Below are positions 1-10,679 of a stretch of DNA of 15,145 nucleotides, one piece after another. Source of the DNA: Spirogloea muscicola (taxonomy: Eukaryota > Streptophyta > Zygnematophyceae > Spirogloeales > Spirogloeaceae); NCBI GenBank assembly GCA_009602725.1, contig WELB01000096.1, positions 253,715-268,859 on the forward strand. Reading direction: 5' to 3'. A program made the translations under genes and the position numbers. The notes beneath the pieces were generated by a model. That model had not been told where the DNA came from. It did no database searches and saw nothing but the letters and a program-made list of their open reading frames with translations. Every line of letters starts with the position of its first letter. Positions within the stretch are counted from its first letter, which is position 1.

Positions 1-1
1 G

Positions 2-3000
2 GCCGCGCCGCGTCGGCGGGGCGCTGCGAGCGACGTCCGCCGCGAGTGCCCCTACCTGGACACCGTCAACCGCCAGGCACGGCCGCCGACCGCCCGCCGC
101 CGCCGCCGCCGCCGCTCTGCCTGCGCCTGCAGCGCCGCATGACCAGGGCCTCGGGAAAGCGCTAGACCTCGAAGTCATGCAAAAGTCGCGCATCTGCCAG
201 CTCTATGGTCGGCCTCTCTCTCCTGAGCTCCGCTGACTCTGCGCTGACTCTGCGCCACCGCCTCCCCCACCCCACCCCCTCCGCCGCCGCAGTTCCTGGA
301 CTTTGACTTTGAGAAGTTCTGCTCCGTGTCGCTCTCCAACCTCAACGCCTACGGCTGCCTGGTCTGCGGCAAGTACTTCCAAGGCCGCGGCCGCACCTCC
401 CACGCCTACGTCCACAGCCTCGAGGTTGGGCACCACATCTTCATCAACCTGGAGACGGAAAAGGTGTACTGCCTGCCCGACAGCTACGAAGTCAACGACC
501 CCTCGCTCGACGACATCCGCTCCGTCCTCAACCCCAGGCAAGCGGGCCTGATTTTGGCATCCCCAGAGTCAACCTTCACAGAGCAAAGCCCATCTCAGTC
601 TCGGCGTGGACCAATGGAATGTCGATTTGATTCTTCTAACCTGCAAGCCCTCAGTGCCACTCTAATTCTGGACTACACATTCAGGTTGAGTATTGTCGGG
701 ATTCTGCAGATTCACGCAGGAGCAGGTTAGGCAGCTGGACATCAACAAGCAGTGGTCCCGGGCGCTCGACGGCTCCAATTACATACCGGGCATGGTAATT
801 GCACCTTCACCTTCGTTACTGCAATACTATTTCACAAGTTTCAGAATGTTCCTCAGTTGCGACATCAATCTATTGAGCCTAGCTGGAATAGTAACATGTT
901 TCTATCTGCACTAGGAGTGTCAGGAGTCACAGGCGCCATGGCCCTTAACCGCGGTACGACTGTTGGGTACCAGGTGGGCCTCAACAACATCAACATGACG
1001 GATTTCGTGAACGTGACCATCCAGTCGCTGATGCGCGTCAGCCCGCTGCGCAACTTCTTCCTCATCCCGGACAACTACCGGGACTGCACCTCCACCCTGG
1101 TGCAGCGCTTCGGCGAGCTGACGCGCAAGATATGGCACCCCCGCAACTTCAAGGGCCAGGTGATCCAAGATATCATGCAGCTTGTCACTTTTTCCCCTAA
1201 ATCATGTCTGCTATTGTTTGATGTATCAGCTTATTCATATCTTATAGCTGCGGATTACCTATCATGCCAGCCACAGATGAGTTGAGCCGAAATCGCTCGG
1301 GCTTATAAGGGCAACATCTGGCTCAAAGGGCTTAATATACAGAATCCAGAAGTCATATACCTAAGGCAACGGTGGCAGAAAGTTTGATACAGCGGCGATT
1401 TGGCTGCCGGTGGTTCAGGTCAGCCCCCACGAGTTTCTCCAAGCGGTGATGCTGGAGAGCAAAAAGCGGTTTCGCATCGGGCAGCAGTCCGACCCCATTG
1501 ATTTCATGTCATGGCTCCTCAACACGCTCCACGTCCACCTCGGCGGCACCCGGAAGGCCGACTCCAGCATCATCTACAAGTGCTTCCAGGTGGCCGACAT
1601 GTCTGAAGGCAACAACGATGAAGGGGCTTATTACTTAGACCCATATTTTCTCACTTCCAAAGCAAGAAGCCTGATGGGGTAGTGTGTTATTGTCTGTCTG
1701 TTTCTGAGGACTGACTGCAGATGACATTGCTATACATCAATCTGCAATCAGGACCAACAAGAGGCCCACGTTCGTCAGGCATGTACAAGCGGAGAACTGA
1801 ACTTAATTACGCTTTCCCAAGATCCGCAGGGTGAGCTGGAGGTCGTCAAGGAGGTCACACACAAGAAGGACGCTGAGGGGGGTAGTGGCAATGGCGAGGT
1901 CAGAAAGGAGGACCTGAGGAGCCACATGCCATTCCTGATGCTCGCGCTCGACCTCCCCCCCCCTCCGCTATTCAAGGACGTCATGGAGAAGAACATCATT
2001 CCCCAGGTACCTCACTTCATCCTCTTAGTCCTGTGTCATTTCCATCTTAGCTCATATCTCCTGACTGGCATCTGGCAGCCTCCAGGTAAAGGCCTGCCTC
2101 GACTTATTGGTTTGACAATGTGAAGTCTGGGCCCGTGTGTTTTGTGAACTCGCAACTCGCCCTTGCAGGTGCCACTGTTCAATGTCTTCCAAAAGTACAA
2201 TGGCGACATGGTGACCGAGATTGTGCGGCCGCAGCTGGCGCGCATGCGTTACAAGGTCACCAGGCTTCCACGCTACCTGATTCTCCACTTCAAGCGCTTC
2301 ACAAAGAACAATTTCTTTGTGGAGAAGAACCCCACTTTAGGTCTCGCCTCCTACTCCTTCAAGTTCTTGTTTTTTTCCGTTGCTGAGATTTTTCTGTTGC
2401 TGAGTTTCCCCTTGGTTGCACTACTACTCTCCCTGGAGGAATGTTCTTGAGCTATCTTAGACCTGCCTCGCTGTGCTGCTATCGGGCAACTTCCTCACGA
2501 GACTTGCCAACTTCCAGCAAGGTTGGTTGTCTTTGCAAGTTTCATAAGTTGTCCTCGAACACGTATGCTGCAGTCAATTTCCCAGTGAAGAATCTGGAGA
2601 CGCGCGACCACATTCCGCTGTCATCGCTCAAGGGGGGCCAGAAGTCCCGGACCAAGTATGACTTGATTGCCAATATTGTGCACGAGGGGAAGCCTGGCGA
2701 AGGGTTCTACCGCGTCTTCGTGCAGCGCAAGAGCGAAGAGGCCTGGTGAGAGTCCCTTCTGTGCAGTGTATAAGTCTTGGTGCACCTTTATCAGAAGCTA
2801 AGTGATTGATTACGTTATCCTCTCTGTAAGCAATATATTACATGGTGTACAGCTAGTTCTCCCAGTGCAGATAGCCATTTGATCAATGACCGAGCCTTTG
2901 AGATGCTAGAAGATCCGGCACATCATTCGCCTGTCAAATTCCATATTGTGAAAATGTGGAAGAAGAAAATGCTGACAGGGGATGTGGGCCGTGCACATGT

Positions 3001-3102
3001 TGTGCCAGGTACGAGATGCAGGACTTGCACGTGGTTGAGACGCTGCCACAGATGGTGGCTCTGTCAGAGACGTATGTCCAGATTTACGAGCTCCAAGATT
3101 GA
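2..3102 (+). CDS. SAD1 / USP39 orthologue: SAD1/USP39-like tri-snRNP-associated ubiquitin-protease-like protein (5' partial)
   Basis: Nine exons join in frame: 2-76, 293-537, 710-794, 974-1159, 1419-1589, 1830-2006, 2169-2340, 2574-2745 and 3009-3102 (TGA 3100-3102), giving 458 visible residues. Human USP39 has about 565, so the N-terminus lies upstream of the window. Residues about 15-110 form a ZnF-UBP domain with Cys/His ligands (C16, C35, CLVCGKYFQGRG, SHAYVH, YCLPD). The rest is a UCH/USP fold with blocks such as LVQRFGELTRKIWHPRNF, RFTKNNFFVEKNPT and WYEMQDLHV. The family is a scaffold needed for U4/U6.U5 tri-snRNP function in pre-mRNA splicing, in the nucleus. The Cys-box cysteine is Asp (D145, in NNINMTDFVN) and the GHY histidine is Phe (F415, GFY), so protease activity is not expected; USP39 is likewise substituted. 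The segment GELEVVKEV resembles plant members. Introns 1 and 2 have GC donors. Family identity is very secure; exon borders rest on conserved blocks and phase agreement. Confidence 0.95.
77..292 (+). other. GC-AG intron 1 of the SAD1/USP39-like gene
   Basis: The exon ends CCAG and the intron starts GCACGG, ending CCGCAG before TTCCTGGAC. The phase-0 join gives NRQ-FLDFDFEK, the same spacing as NRSVLDFDFEK in USP39. From position 77 to the in-frame TGA near 139 there is no GT, so a GT donor cannot rescue this exon. A CCG run lies inside (about 94-115). Confidence 0.8.
538..709 (+). other. GC-AG intron 2 of the SAD1/USP39-like gene
   Basis: The donor ACCCCAG|GCAAGC matches the strong consensus expected for GC-type donors, and the acceptor is TTCTGCAG. 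The phase-2 join gives LNP-R-FTQEQ, aligning with LKPTFTKQQ of USP39. No GT site nearby preserves this alignment. Confidence 0.85.
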
Positions 3103-3869
3103 CATACAGGCGCAGGTCCCAGACAGTCTTATAGATGCGTGGGCAACGTCAGTCAAACCTCAAATCTCTGATTTCAACCTGGAATCTCCAAACTCAAGCT
3201 CAAAGCCTGTCCTGCTTATGGCTGACGTTGTCCAGCGAAAAATTGGGGTCAAGTTTTGGCGTTGGTTGACTTTGTTACCCATGCACATCATACAGGGACA
3301 TCTGGGAAATCCGCAGAAGTTGCACGATGTTGTGCTGCTTATCTGAGTACTCTATGCAGGCAATTGCACAGTGCTGGCACCCTCTCTGATACAAGAAGCT
3401 CCTGAAGTCGTCACAAGTTGGCTCCAAGTGGCGGGGCTAGCTCACAGTGAGCAGCGCCCAAAGCTGGAGTAATGCTGGAAGGCACTTGGCAGCCATTGCG
3501 ACCGCAAGCCCCTATTTATGCTGCGGGGTTTGTTAGGCATGGGCTGCCCTTCAGGTACACATTCTGGTGTCCAATGTTGGATCTGTGGGCCTGCATGTGG
3601 GGTTACTGGGACTTGGGTTTGGGGTCGTCAGGGTAGCCCAAAATGCAGTTAGTTGCAAAGCTGTTAGATGCTCAATTAAGTCTCCTGAAACCTCTCTGCT
3701 ACATGCGGCAGATCATGTGCTCCACGCACTTGGTCCTTCGCTGCGCAACACATAGGAAACAGCACTTCCAACGTAAGGCAATGGCTGTGAGAGGCCAGCC
3801 CAAAGGAATGTACAAGGTCCGAAAAGGCCGGAAGGCGCCCAAAGCAGGAAACTGTTTTCAATTACCGGG
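3103..3869. other. Spacer between the SAD1-like and VPS34 genes
   Basis: This stretch should hold the 3' UTR of the SAD1-like gene and the promoter and 5' UTR of VPS34. Open frames occur, but none shows a recognisable protein. Composition is less GC-rich than the exons, and GC rises sharply after about 3935. I see no TGTAA polyadenylation signal of the chlorophyte type and no convincing TATA box. Confidence 0.6.
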
Positions 3870-3935
3870 ATGGGGCGTTGACTCCGCCCTGGATCTGTCA
3901 GCGGAGCTAGGGTTGTCTCCTGCTGCGGATTAGGG
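3870..3935 (+). other. Candidate VPS34 start codon and short first intron
   Basis: The frame of the first conserved VPS34 block is open from 3882 but contains no ATG. Upstream in the same frame, ATG 3870-3872 has purine at -3 and G at +4, yet TGA follows at 3879. Removing GTTGAC...GATTAG (3877-3933, 57 nt) would join this ATG in frame to the GC-rich exon, giving a protein that starts MG, as Arabidopsis VPS34 does. The intron would be shorter than all others here and its donor is weak, so this is only a candidate. Confidence 0.3.
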
Positions 3936-4025
3936 CGTACGCTCCTCCCCCCGCGACTTGCGGCGCGCGAGCCGCCGGCGATCGCGGCGGGCCTGGCGGC
4001 TCTCCAGATTCCGCGCTCCGGCGGC

Positions 4026-4026
4026 N
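4026..4026. other. Ambiguous base (N) in the GC-rich 5' part of VPS34
   Basis: A single N lies in a GGC/GCC-rich stretch that would encode a Gly/Ser-rich tract just before the C2 domain. Base counts in such sequence are error-prone, so the upstream reading frame should not be trusted across this point. Confidence 0.9.
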
Positions 4027-4073
4027 GCTCCGCCGCCGGCGGCAGCGGCGGCAGCGGCGGCGGAGGCGGCGGG

Positions 4074-7000
4074 GAGATCAAGGTCTTCCTGGCGGCGGAC
4101 GTCGCCGTGGCCGTGAGGCTCAAGGTGGAGGCCATCGAGGGCCCGCCGCCGCGGCCGCCGCCGCCGCCGTTGCATGGCCGTGCCGCCGGTACGCCCGGAC
4201 CCCAAGCTGGAATGTCAGCTGCCGTTAAATATCCAATCCAAGTCGGACGTCAGAGGCCTCAGGCTGACGATGCTCTCGCGGCCGCAGATGGCTGGCCATA
4301 CCCTCCGGAGGTGTACGTGGAGGCGTGCCTCTACATCGGCGGCACGCCGTTCAGCGTCCCCAGCAGGACGAGGTATAAGCTGTGCCCGTCGCTGGCTGAG
4401 CTGTGGCACCGTCGTTGGCTGTGACGGCGTAATGCCTGCGCCAGGAGCTGGAGCTCTCAGCCGAGGCGGCGTGCGTCTGCAGGCTCGCGACCTGGGACGG
4501 CAAGGCCTGCCGCTGGAGCGAGTGGGTGGCGCTCACCGCCAAGGTCCGCGACCTCACGACCGACGCCCAGCTGGCCCTCACGGTAAGTACACTTGCGTCA
4601 GTCTGTTTCATACTGTGGCTTGGTATTTGTAATTGTGATCGTAATTGTCACATCATGAAACCCCGTTGCCGATTCACTAAGTCGAACACCATAAGCGGAG
4701 CGGGGTGGAGTGCAATCTGCAGCCTTGCCTCCGGGTGCTGATGACGCGGTAGAGCGCAAGTCGGGCGAGGCGCAGGTCTGGGACGTTTCGGATCCGCGTG
4801 AGGAGGTCGCGCTGGCCGGCACGACGCTCAGCCTTGTTGGCCGGCGCAGCAAGTGTCTCAAGGCAGGCCGCCGGAAGCTGCAGCTCTGGCGGGGCCAAGC
4901 TGCCGACGGCGTCGTCCCGACATCCACGCCCGGCAAGGTCGGTCACCAGTGAACCGCCGCTCGGTGGCATAGCCACGCGGCTTCCATCGAGCCCCGGTTA
5001 CGATATCGTTATGTAATATGTTATTTTCTAATTTCATGACATTTGTTGCCTCCAGATGGCTAATGACCAGCAGGGGGAGATTGAGCGTTTGGAGAAGCTG
5101 GCAAGCCGGCATGAGCAGGGCCAGATCTGCCGAGTGGAGTGGCTCGACCGCCTCACGCTCCGCGCCGTGGACGCGATCGCACGCGAGGAGCGCGAGTGCC
5201 GCGAGCGCGACGAGGACCCCGCTGGGGAGGCGGCGGCGCGGCGGCTGTACCTCACCGTGGAGCTACCGGCATTCGAGCATCCCGTCACACTCCTCGACGA
5301 CTTTGTCGCTGGCGGTGCGAGTATCACGCCCGCCCCCAGTAAGGAGCTCGTGCTGGTGCTTGACCCGGAGGTTGGGCGGCAGGACCCTGCCGAGCTCAAG
5401 CAGCTGAAGCTTGCACGCAGCCTTGCACGTGGCGCTATTGACCGCGACCTCAAGCCCAACTCCACAGAGCGCAGGTAGCAGATACTTCAAAAGCTCAGAA
5501 CATCTGACTTACGTCCTTGTGTGCTGAAGGATGCACGATCCTCGACCTGCCTGTCGTACTTTGCAATGGAAACAGCTCAGTGCTCAGTCTCTTTGCTTAG
5601 CACCGTACATTCAAAGCCCTGCTGGTCAGAATTAGACATGAGAGCAGCAGTGCGTAAACAGCAGTATGCCATTGCTTCAGCCTGCTGCCTTCATCCATCT
5701 TGTGTCACTGGTGTCAGCAGCCGCTCAGCATGGGATGTGTCTGTATCTCCTCTGATCAAATGTTCGTTGTCACCACTGTTTTGGAATGGTCGTCAGCCAT
5801 ACTCAAAGCGGCGCTTGATATTTGGACAGAAAGCATGGCTGACTCGGGTTCGTCTTGTCTGCATCATCAGGGAAATAGCAGTGGTGCTGGGCCACCCGCC
5901 GACGCGGAGCCTGAGCAGCGACGAGCGGCAGCTCCTGTGGCGGTTCCGCTTCTCGCTGACATTGGAAAAACGGGCGCTGACCAAGTTCCTTGCGGCCGTC
6001 GACTGGAGCGACATGTCAGAGGCGAGGCAGGCCACTGAGCTAATGCATCGCTGGGCTCCGATCGACATCGCCGACGCACTGGAGCTGCTCTCCCCGGCCT
6101 TCAGCAGTCAGGAGGTACAAAGAATATGAAGTATCCCTACAGCCCAAACCTACGTCTTCAGAGTCGAACTTAAAGTCTGCTGTCAGCAAGAAGGGCAGAC
6201 AATGCACGTCAAAGAAGGAATGTACTCCTTGGCTTATGAATCAATGTAGTTGTCAGGCTTCTTAACTGCCGTGTATATCTCGTTTGGCTTGTGGGTGCTG
6301 CTTGCAGGTGCGTGCGTATGCAGTGTCGGTCCTCGCAAGGGCTGGAGATAAGGAGCTCCGCTGTTACCTCCTGCAGCTAGTCCAGGCCCTCCGCTACGAG
6401 CGCTCCAACAAGTCCCGGCTTGCATCTTTCCTCGTCTCCCGAGGTGCCATTCTCAAAATGCTGCCATTTGGCTCTGGTGATACAAATACATTGAAAGCTT
6501 AAAACTGAAGGCCTTCTTGTCTGCTCATCTTGTTACAAGTGCAAGGTCGAGTGCTCCTGAAGCAACTGGCCACTTTTTGTGAATGCTTTTCTGTTGCATG
6601 CTCAGCTTCAAGTTGCTCTAAAGTACGATTTCACTTAGTGACTTCGTATCAAGCCTCCTGCTGGTTCACCAGCCGTGCAGAATTCCGAGCTTGGAAACTT
6701 CTTGCACTGGTACCTCATGGTTGAGTGGCAGGACACACAGAACTACAGCAACCGATTCTCTGTCACCCACCATAAATTTGTATCTGCACTGCACAAGGCC
6801 AGCTTCCAGCCATCATCACCTAGCACTGTGTGACATGTGCCTCACAGTCATGCTAGAGGATAATGTGTTCACAGCAATAGCAAAAAGCACTTGAGTATAC
6901 GAAATACTACTGACAAGCACCTCGTTCTTATGCCAATGGTATGGTCTCCACAGCCAATATCCGGGTGTGTTGACGTTGCAAGATGCTGGGCTGCGTGCAT

Positions 7001-9900
7001 CCACAGGCTGGGAAGGAGGGTGAGGCGATGTGGGAGCAGATCCGGCGGCAGAGCAAGCTCGCGGCGCAGCTCTGTGCAACAATGAAGGAGGTGCGGTCGG
7101 TGCGGGGGAACCACCATCGCCGAGTGGAGCGCCTCCGGCAGCTCCTGTCGTCCCAGGGCCTCCTTGGGGAGCTCACCCACTTCTCCCAGGTCCAGTTCTG
7201 TTGGTGTCTTTCCTTACATTATTTAGCTTAACCTGCTCACTTCTAAGGGTGTTATAGATAGTGGAGCACAGGTGACGGAAGACATAACCTTGGCTGCTTT
7301 AATTGCGAGCCTCACAGGTTGTACTTAAGGAACAGCTCCAGATATAGGTATTGTAGTTTGGGTAGCTTGTACACTGAGATTTCACTGAAGCCAGTTCGAA
7401 GTTGAGCAGGTGGTGCTGGTGGAGATCTCTTTGCTTAGCTCTAAGCCTTCATCATGCAAACAGTCGCTGATCTGCACCATCCTAAGTAGGGCGCATGCTC
7501 TCCAAGTACTGACCGGCGCTCAACTCTTGCTCACTGTGCAGCCGCTGCCGCTGCCTCTGGACCCGCGCTTGAGTGTGGTCGGGCTCATCCCGGGCGACTC
7601 GACCATCTTCAAGAGCTCCCTGAGCCCGCTGATGCTGACCTTTCGGACACAATCTGACAGCAAGTACCGGCTGATTTTTAAGAAGGGCGACGACATGCGG
7701 CAGGACCAGCTGGTGAGTAGCACAAGGCGGCCATCCTTGTACTGCAGAATGTCACAGGCATGTAGTAAGATCAGGGTTAATGGGTAAATGTCACACAAGA
7801 AGATGTCATTTTGTGTATCAATGGCTTGGACTCGTTGCTGGATACATTCTTCCTCACCACCTACGTCAGGGTTTGAGGTTTAGAGTTTAGGGTTTAGGGT
7901 GTAGTAACTAGGGTGTGTGCTTTAAAGTTTAGGGTTTAGGTTTTAGGGGTTCGGGGTTGAGGTTTACTGTGCGAGCGTCCATGATGAGACTCAGCCGTAC
8001 CTTGCAGGTGGTTCAAACGGTTGCGCTGATGGACCGCCTGCTGAAGCAGGAAAGCTTGGATCTGCGCCTCACCACGTACCAGGTCCTTGCCACTGGTGCC
8101 GACGACGGGATGGTTGAGTTTGTCCCATCGCTGCCCTTGGCCCAGGTTGGCGACCACGTCTTGTTCACATTAATCATACTCTAGACCCTAAACCCTGAAC
8201 CCCTAAACCCTAAACCTTAAGCCCTAACCCTAATTCCGTGTCTACCGCCCTGCTGCAGAGTATCTTTTGGTGCTTGCTGCTCTTCCATATCTACGACCTG
8301 CGCTTTGTCGACGTTTGACTGATGTGTTGGCCAGCTCTCTGCTCGGAAATGGAGCATGTCTAGATTGAGTCTCACAAGGACCACACTAATCGCGATCTGG
8401 TCGACCACTGCAGGTTCTGGCGGAGAACAAGACTATTGTTAAGTATCTGCAGCAGTTCCATCCTGAAGATGGGGGCCCCTTTGGGCTGGCCCCCGATTGC
8501 CTGGACACCTTTGTCCGTTCGTGCGCAGGATACTGTGTTATCATGTACATCCTTGGAGTCGGCGACAGGTCCGAGTCTTTTACTTCAATTTTGCATCTAA
8601 TTTGAGTTTGACAGGCAGCAGCTGGTATTCTTGGTAGACATGCTCGGTACAGATTCTAGCAATCATTCTGTTAGAGTGAAGAAGTTTGTAACTTTGAGAT
8701 GTACGTGTCAACTTTGCCAAGAGTACCTGACTTTCCTTGTGGAGAAGTGCAATTGGTCTAACGAGTCTGTCTACCAAGAGCATTCTCCTTTGCCAGTACA
8801 AAGGTTCAGACTGCTTGCAAATAGATCAAGAACATGATGCTTAAGTATACACTATCAAGTGCTTCCGAGCTCATGAGTAACAAATGTGTAGGCAGGCACC
8901 TCGACAACCTGCTATTATGTGAGGATGGCCGGCTATTCCATATTGATTTTGGGTTCATCTTGGGAAGGGACCCAAAACCATTTCCGCCACCGATGAAGCT
9001 CTGCAAGGAGATGGTGGAGGCCATGGGAGGAGCAGATAGGTGATCTCACTTACTTTATGCACTGCATGATAAGTGATCATAAGCATGTACTCTAGCAGTC
9101 AGTGCACGTTAAAACAGCTCATTTACATTGAGCTCAAACATTGATTGTGTTCTCACTGTTCAGGGTGCATGGCTTGTTTAGGTCTCTGTCCATGTCATGC
9201 ATGCAAGCATGCTGAAATAAAATTCCTCAGAAGTCAATTGGGCTTTTCTAGCATTGATTTTAAAGCCTGGAAAGCTCAGTTGATATCTGAGACTTAAGCT
9301 CTGACCATACTGGTGCATCAATGTGATTTTCCAGCTCCTTCTTGTCACCCGGAAATCACCACTAATTTGATTGAGCAAGTCATTGCATGCTGACTGTTGC
9401 CTGTCTCTTATCATGCGGCACAGCACTCACTACAGCCGCTTCAAGTCCTACTGCTGCGAGGCATATAACATCCTCAGGAAGTCGGCGAACCTGATCATGA
9501 ATCTCTTCCACCTCATGGCTGGGGCCAACATCCCGGACATTGCCCTCGACCCTGAGAAGGCCATACTCAAGGTTGTGAAACTAAGTTTTTTCCTGAAAGC
9601 CCCTCTGGCTGAGTTCTGATGCAATATTCTTTTTCTTAAGCATCTTCTGATGCATTGCTCACTGATCAGCGTCTCCCCTAAACCCACCCCCGCCAGTCGA
9701 AGCAGACCAGCAACAAGTAGCTGTTAAGTGCTGAAGCCTGACAGACTAAGTCTGCGTTGCAGCTGCAGGAGAAGTTCCGGCTTGACCTTGACGATGAGGC
9801 CGCGGTGCAGTTCTTCCAGACACTGATTACGGAGTCTGTGTCAGCGCTCTTCCCCCAAATGGTGGAAACCATTCATCGGTGGGCGCAGTACTGGCGGTGA
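4074..9900 (+). CDS. VPS34: Class III phosphatidylinositol 3-kinase VPS34 (start codon unresolved)
   Basis: The enzyme phosphorylates phosphatidylinositol to PI3P on endosomes and autophagosomes, normally with VPS15 and Beclin/ATG6. Exons: 4074-4188, 4288-4372, 4483-4582, 4776-4937, 5056-5474, 5871-6114, 6308-6443, 6673-6827, 7007-7189, 7542-7712, 8008-8145, 8414-8568, 8896-9039, 9424-9571 and 9763-9900 (TGA). All phases agree and give 830 residues from E at 4074; Arabidopsis VPS34 is about 814. The C2 domain ([25 protein letters not shown]) spans about 1-155. The helical domain ([37 protein letters not shown]) comes next. The kinase domain carries the ATP-contacting lysine K580 (LIFKKGDD), catalytic loop GDRHLDN (D687, H689, N692) and metal-binding D705 (IDFG), and ends in WAQYWR. 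The intron 4189-4287 is 99 nt and stop-free, so it could be retained in frame. The donor at 6828 is less certain; 6771 is an alternative. Introns over 300 nt (5475-5870, 7190-7541, 8569-8895, 9040-9423) hold no recognised gene. The 5' end is unresolved. Confidence 0.94.
4143..4169 (+). repeat. CCG triplet run encoding a proline tract in VPS34
   Basis: An imperfect CCG repeat (with one CGG) encodes a short proline-rich tract (PPPRPPPPP) in the first C2 loop, between KVEAIEG and the VYVEACLY strand. Loop length is variable in this family, so it is probably tolerated as a linker. Confidence 0.75.
7869..7966 (+). repeat. Degenerate telomere-like block (TTTAGGG type) in a VPS34 intron
   Basis: Several exact or near copies of TTTAGGG occur in the intron before the exon at 8008-8145, for example GTTTAGGGTTTAGGG around 7885-7899 and TTTAGGGTTTAGG around 7928-7940. 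Units are mixed with variants such as TTTTAGGGG and are interrupted in the middle. This is interstitial telomeric-type sequence. Confidence 0.85.
8184..8234 (-). repeat. Opposite-orientation telomere-like block (CCCTAAA) in the next VPS34 intron
   Basis: Near-tandem CCCTAAA units with variants (CCCTGAA, CCTTAAG, CCCTAA) follow the exon at 8008-8145. About 25 nt here (around 8197-8221, GAACCCCTAAACCCTAAACC) closely match the reverse complement of the left block around 7928-7953, so the two can base-pair in the transcript. Confidence 0.85.
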
Positions 9901-10679
9901 CCAGTACCGAGTAGACCCCCCTCCACGGACTTGGCTCCAGAGATTTGACTTTGCGAGCGTCCGCCTGAAGGTGGCCCCTTGTGTCCCACCATTATCCAAC
10001 AGACCATTTCAATTACTTGTGGGACCTCTGCCCTTAGCTGCCAGTCACATGCTCACTCGCCTTGTTCAGAATGTCGATTGTGCAGACCCTTAGTTGTACC
10101 TAGTAGCTAAACGTTGGGATGCTGCCACCACATTGATGCAAGCATTGTCGCCCAGTGCTAGCCTGCTGCGTGGGAGGCGCCAAGGCTTGCCAAGCCCACT
10201 AGCATTTAGCTGCCACAGTCTGATGTTGTCCCATTGCACTTTGCAGGTGCTGCCATGGTCAAGTAGCTGCTGTCGGCGTTATACAGCAGTCACTTGTGCT
10301 GACATGGTAAGGGGACAAGTAAATGTCGACCACGCAAGAGCAAATGGAGTCCTGGTGCACATTGGCAAGAATATCTGCAATATACACATAAATGAAGCAT
10401 CATTGAGGCCTATCAGCTCTGTAGTCCTCTCTGCTTTTGACATGGCACCCTTGCGAGAGCCATGCCTGGAGGATCACGGTGGTGCTGCTAGGATAGCCGA
10501 GCAGGCAGGGGCAGGCCCGCTCTCTCCGCATCACCCACAAGAAGTTGGAACAGTAAAATGATGGGAAATACAGTGCTTAATCTTGACTGCGGCCCAATGC
10601 TACACCATCTTGCAGCTGCTCAGAAAAGCGCAGCTGATGCTGGGCTGGCTTGTCAAGCAGTTGACCAGACGCATGGCTA
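9901..10679. other. Convergent spacer between VPS34 and the histidine kinase gene
   Basis: Both neighbours end here, so this should hold two 3' UTRs facing each other. The longest open frame, about 155 codons on the plus strand, has no recognisable domain or composition bias. I found no TGTAA on the plus strand and no TTACA (its minus-strand equivalent) in this interval. Confidence 0.6.

Noticed and set aside
94-115. CCG microsatellite as part of the SAD1 coding exon
   Set aside because: Reading through meets an in-frame TGA near 139 and breaks the conserved NRQ-FLDFDFEK block; it belongs to the GC-AG intron.
2879-3346. Plus-strand frame of about 155 codons over the last SAD1 exon
   Set aside because: The real reading frame at 3009-3102 differs and gives the conserved C-terminus YEMQDLHVVETLPQMVALSE; this is an overlapping chance frame.
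4107-4424. A single unspliced frame reading from the VPS34 C2 start to a TGA at 4422-4424
   Set aside because: After 4372 it loses similarity to VPS34. The donor GTATAAG at 4373 and acceptor at 4482 restore the C2 sequence, so the 3' part is intron.
5521-6129. Plus-strand frame of about 202 codons that could extend a VPS34 exon upstream
   Set aside because: Only the part after 5871 matches VPS34. The splice 5474 to 5871 restores the exact family spacing ([18 protein letters not shown]), so 5475-5870 is intron.
7869-8234. Possible chromosome end or CRISPR-like array because of the repeats
   Set aside because: Units are degenerate, 7-mer telomere-type and lie in introns of a continuous gene; there are no spacers of constant length and coding sequence continues on both sides.
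10094-10561. Plus-strand open frame of about 155 codons between VPS34 and the kinase gene
   Set aside because: No recognisable domain, no exon-like GC rise and no convincing splice context; probably chance in the 3' spacer.
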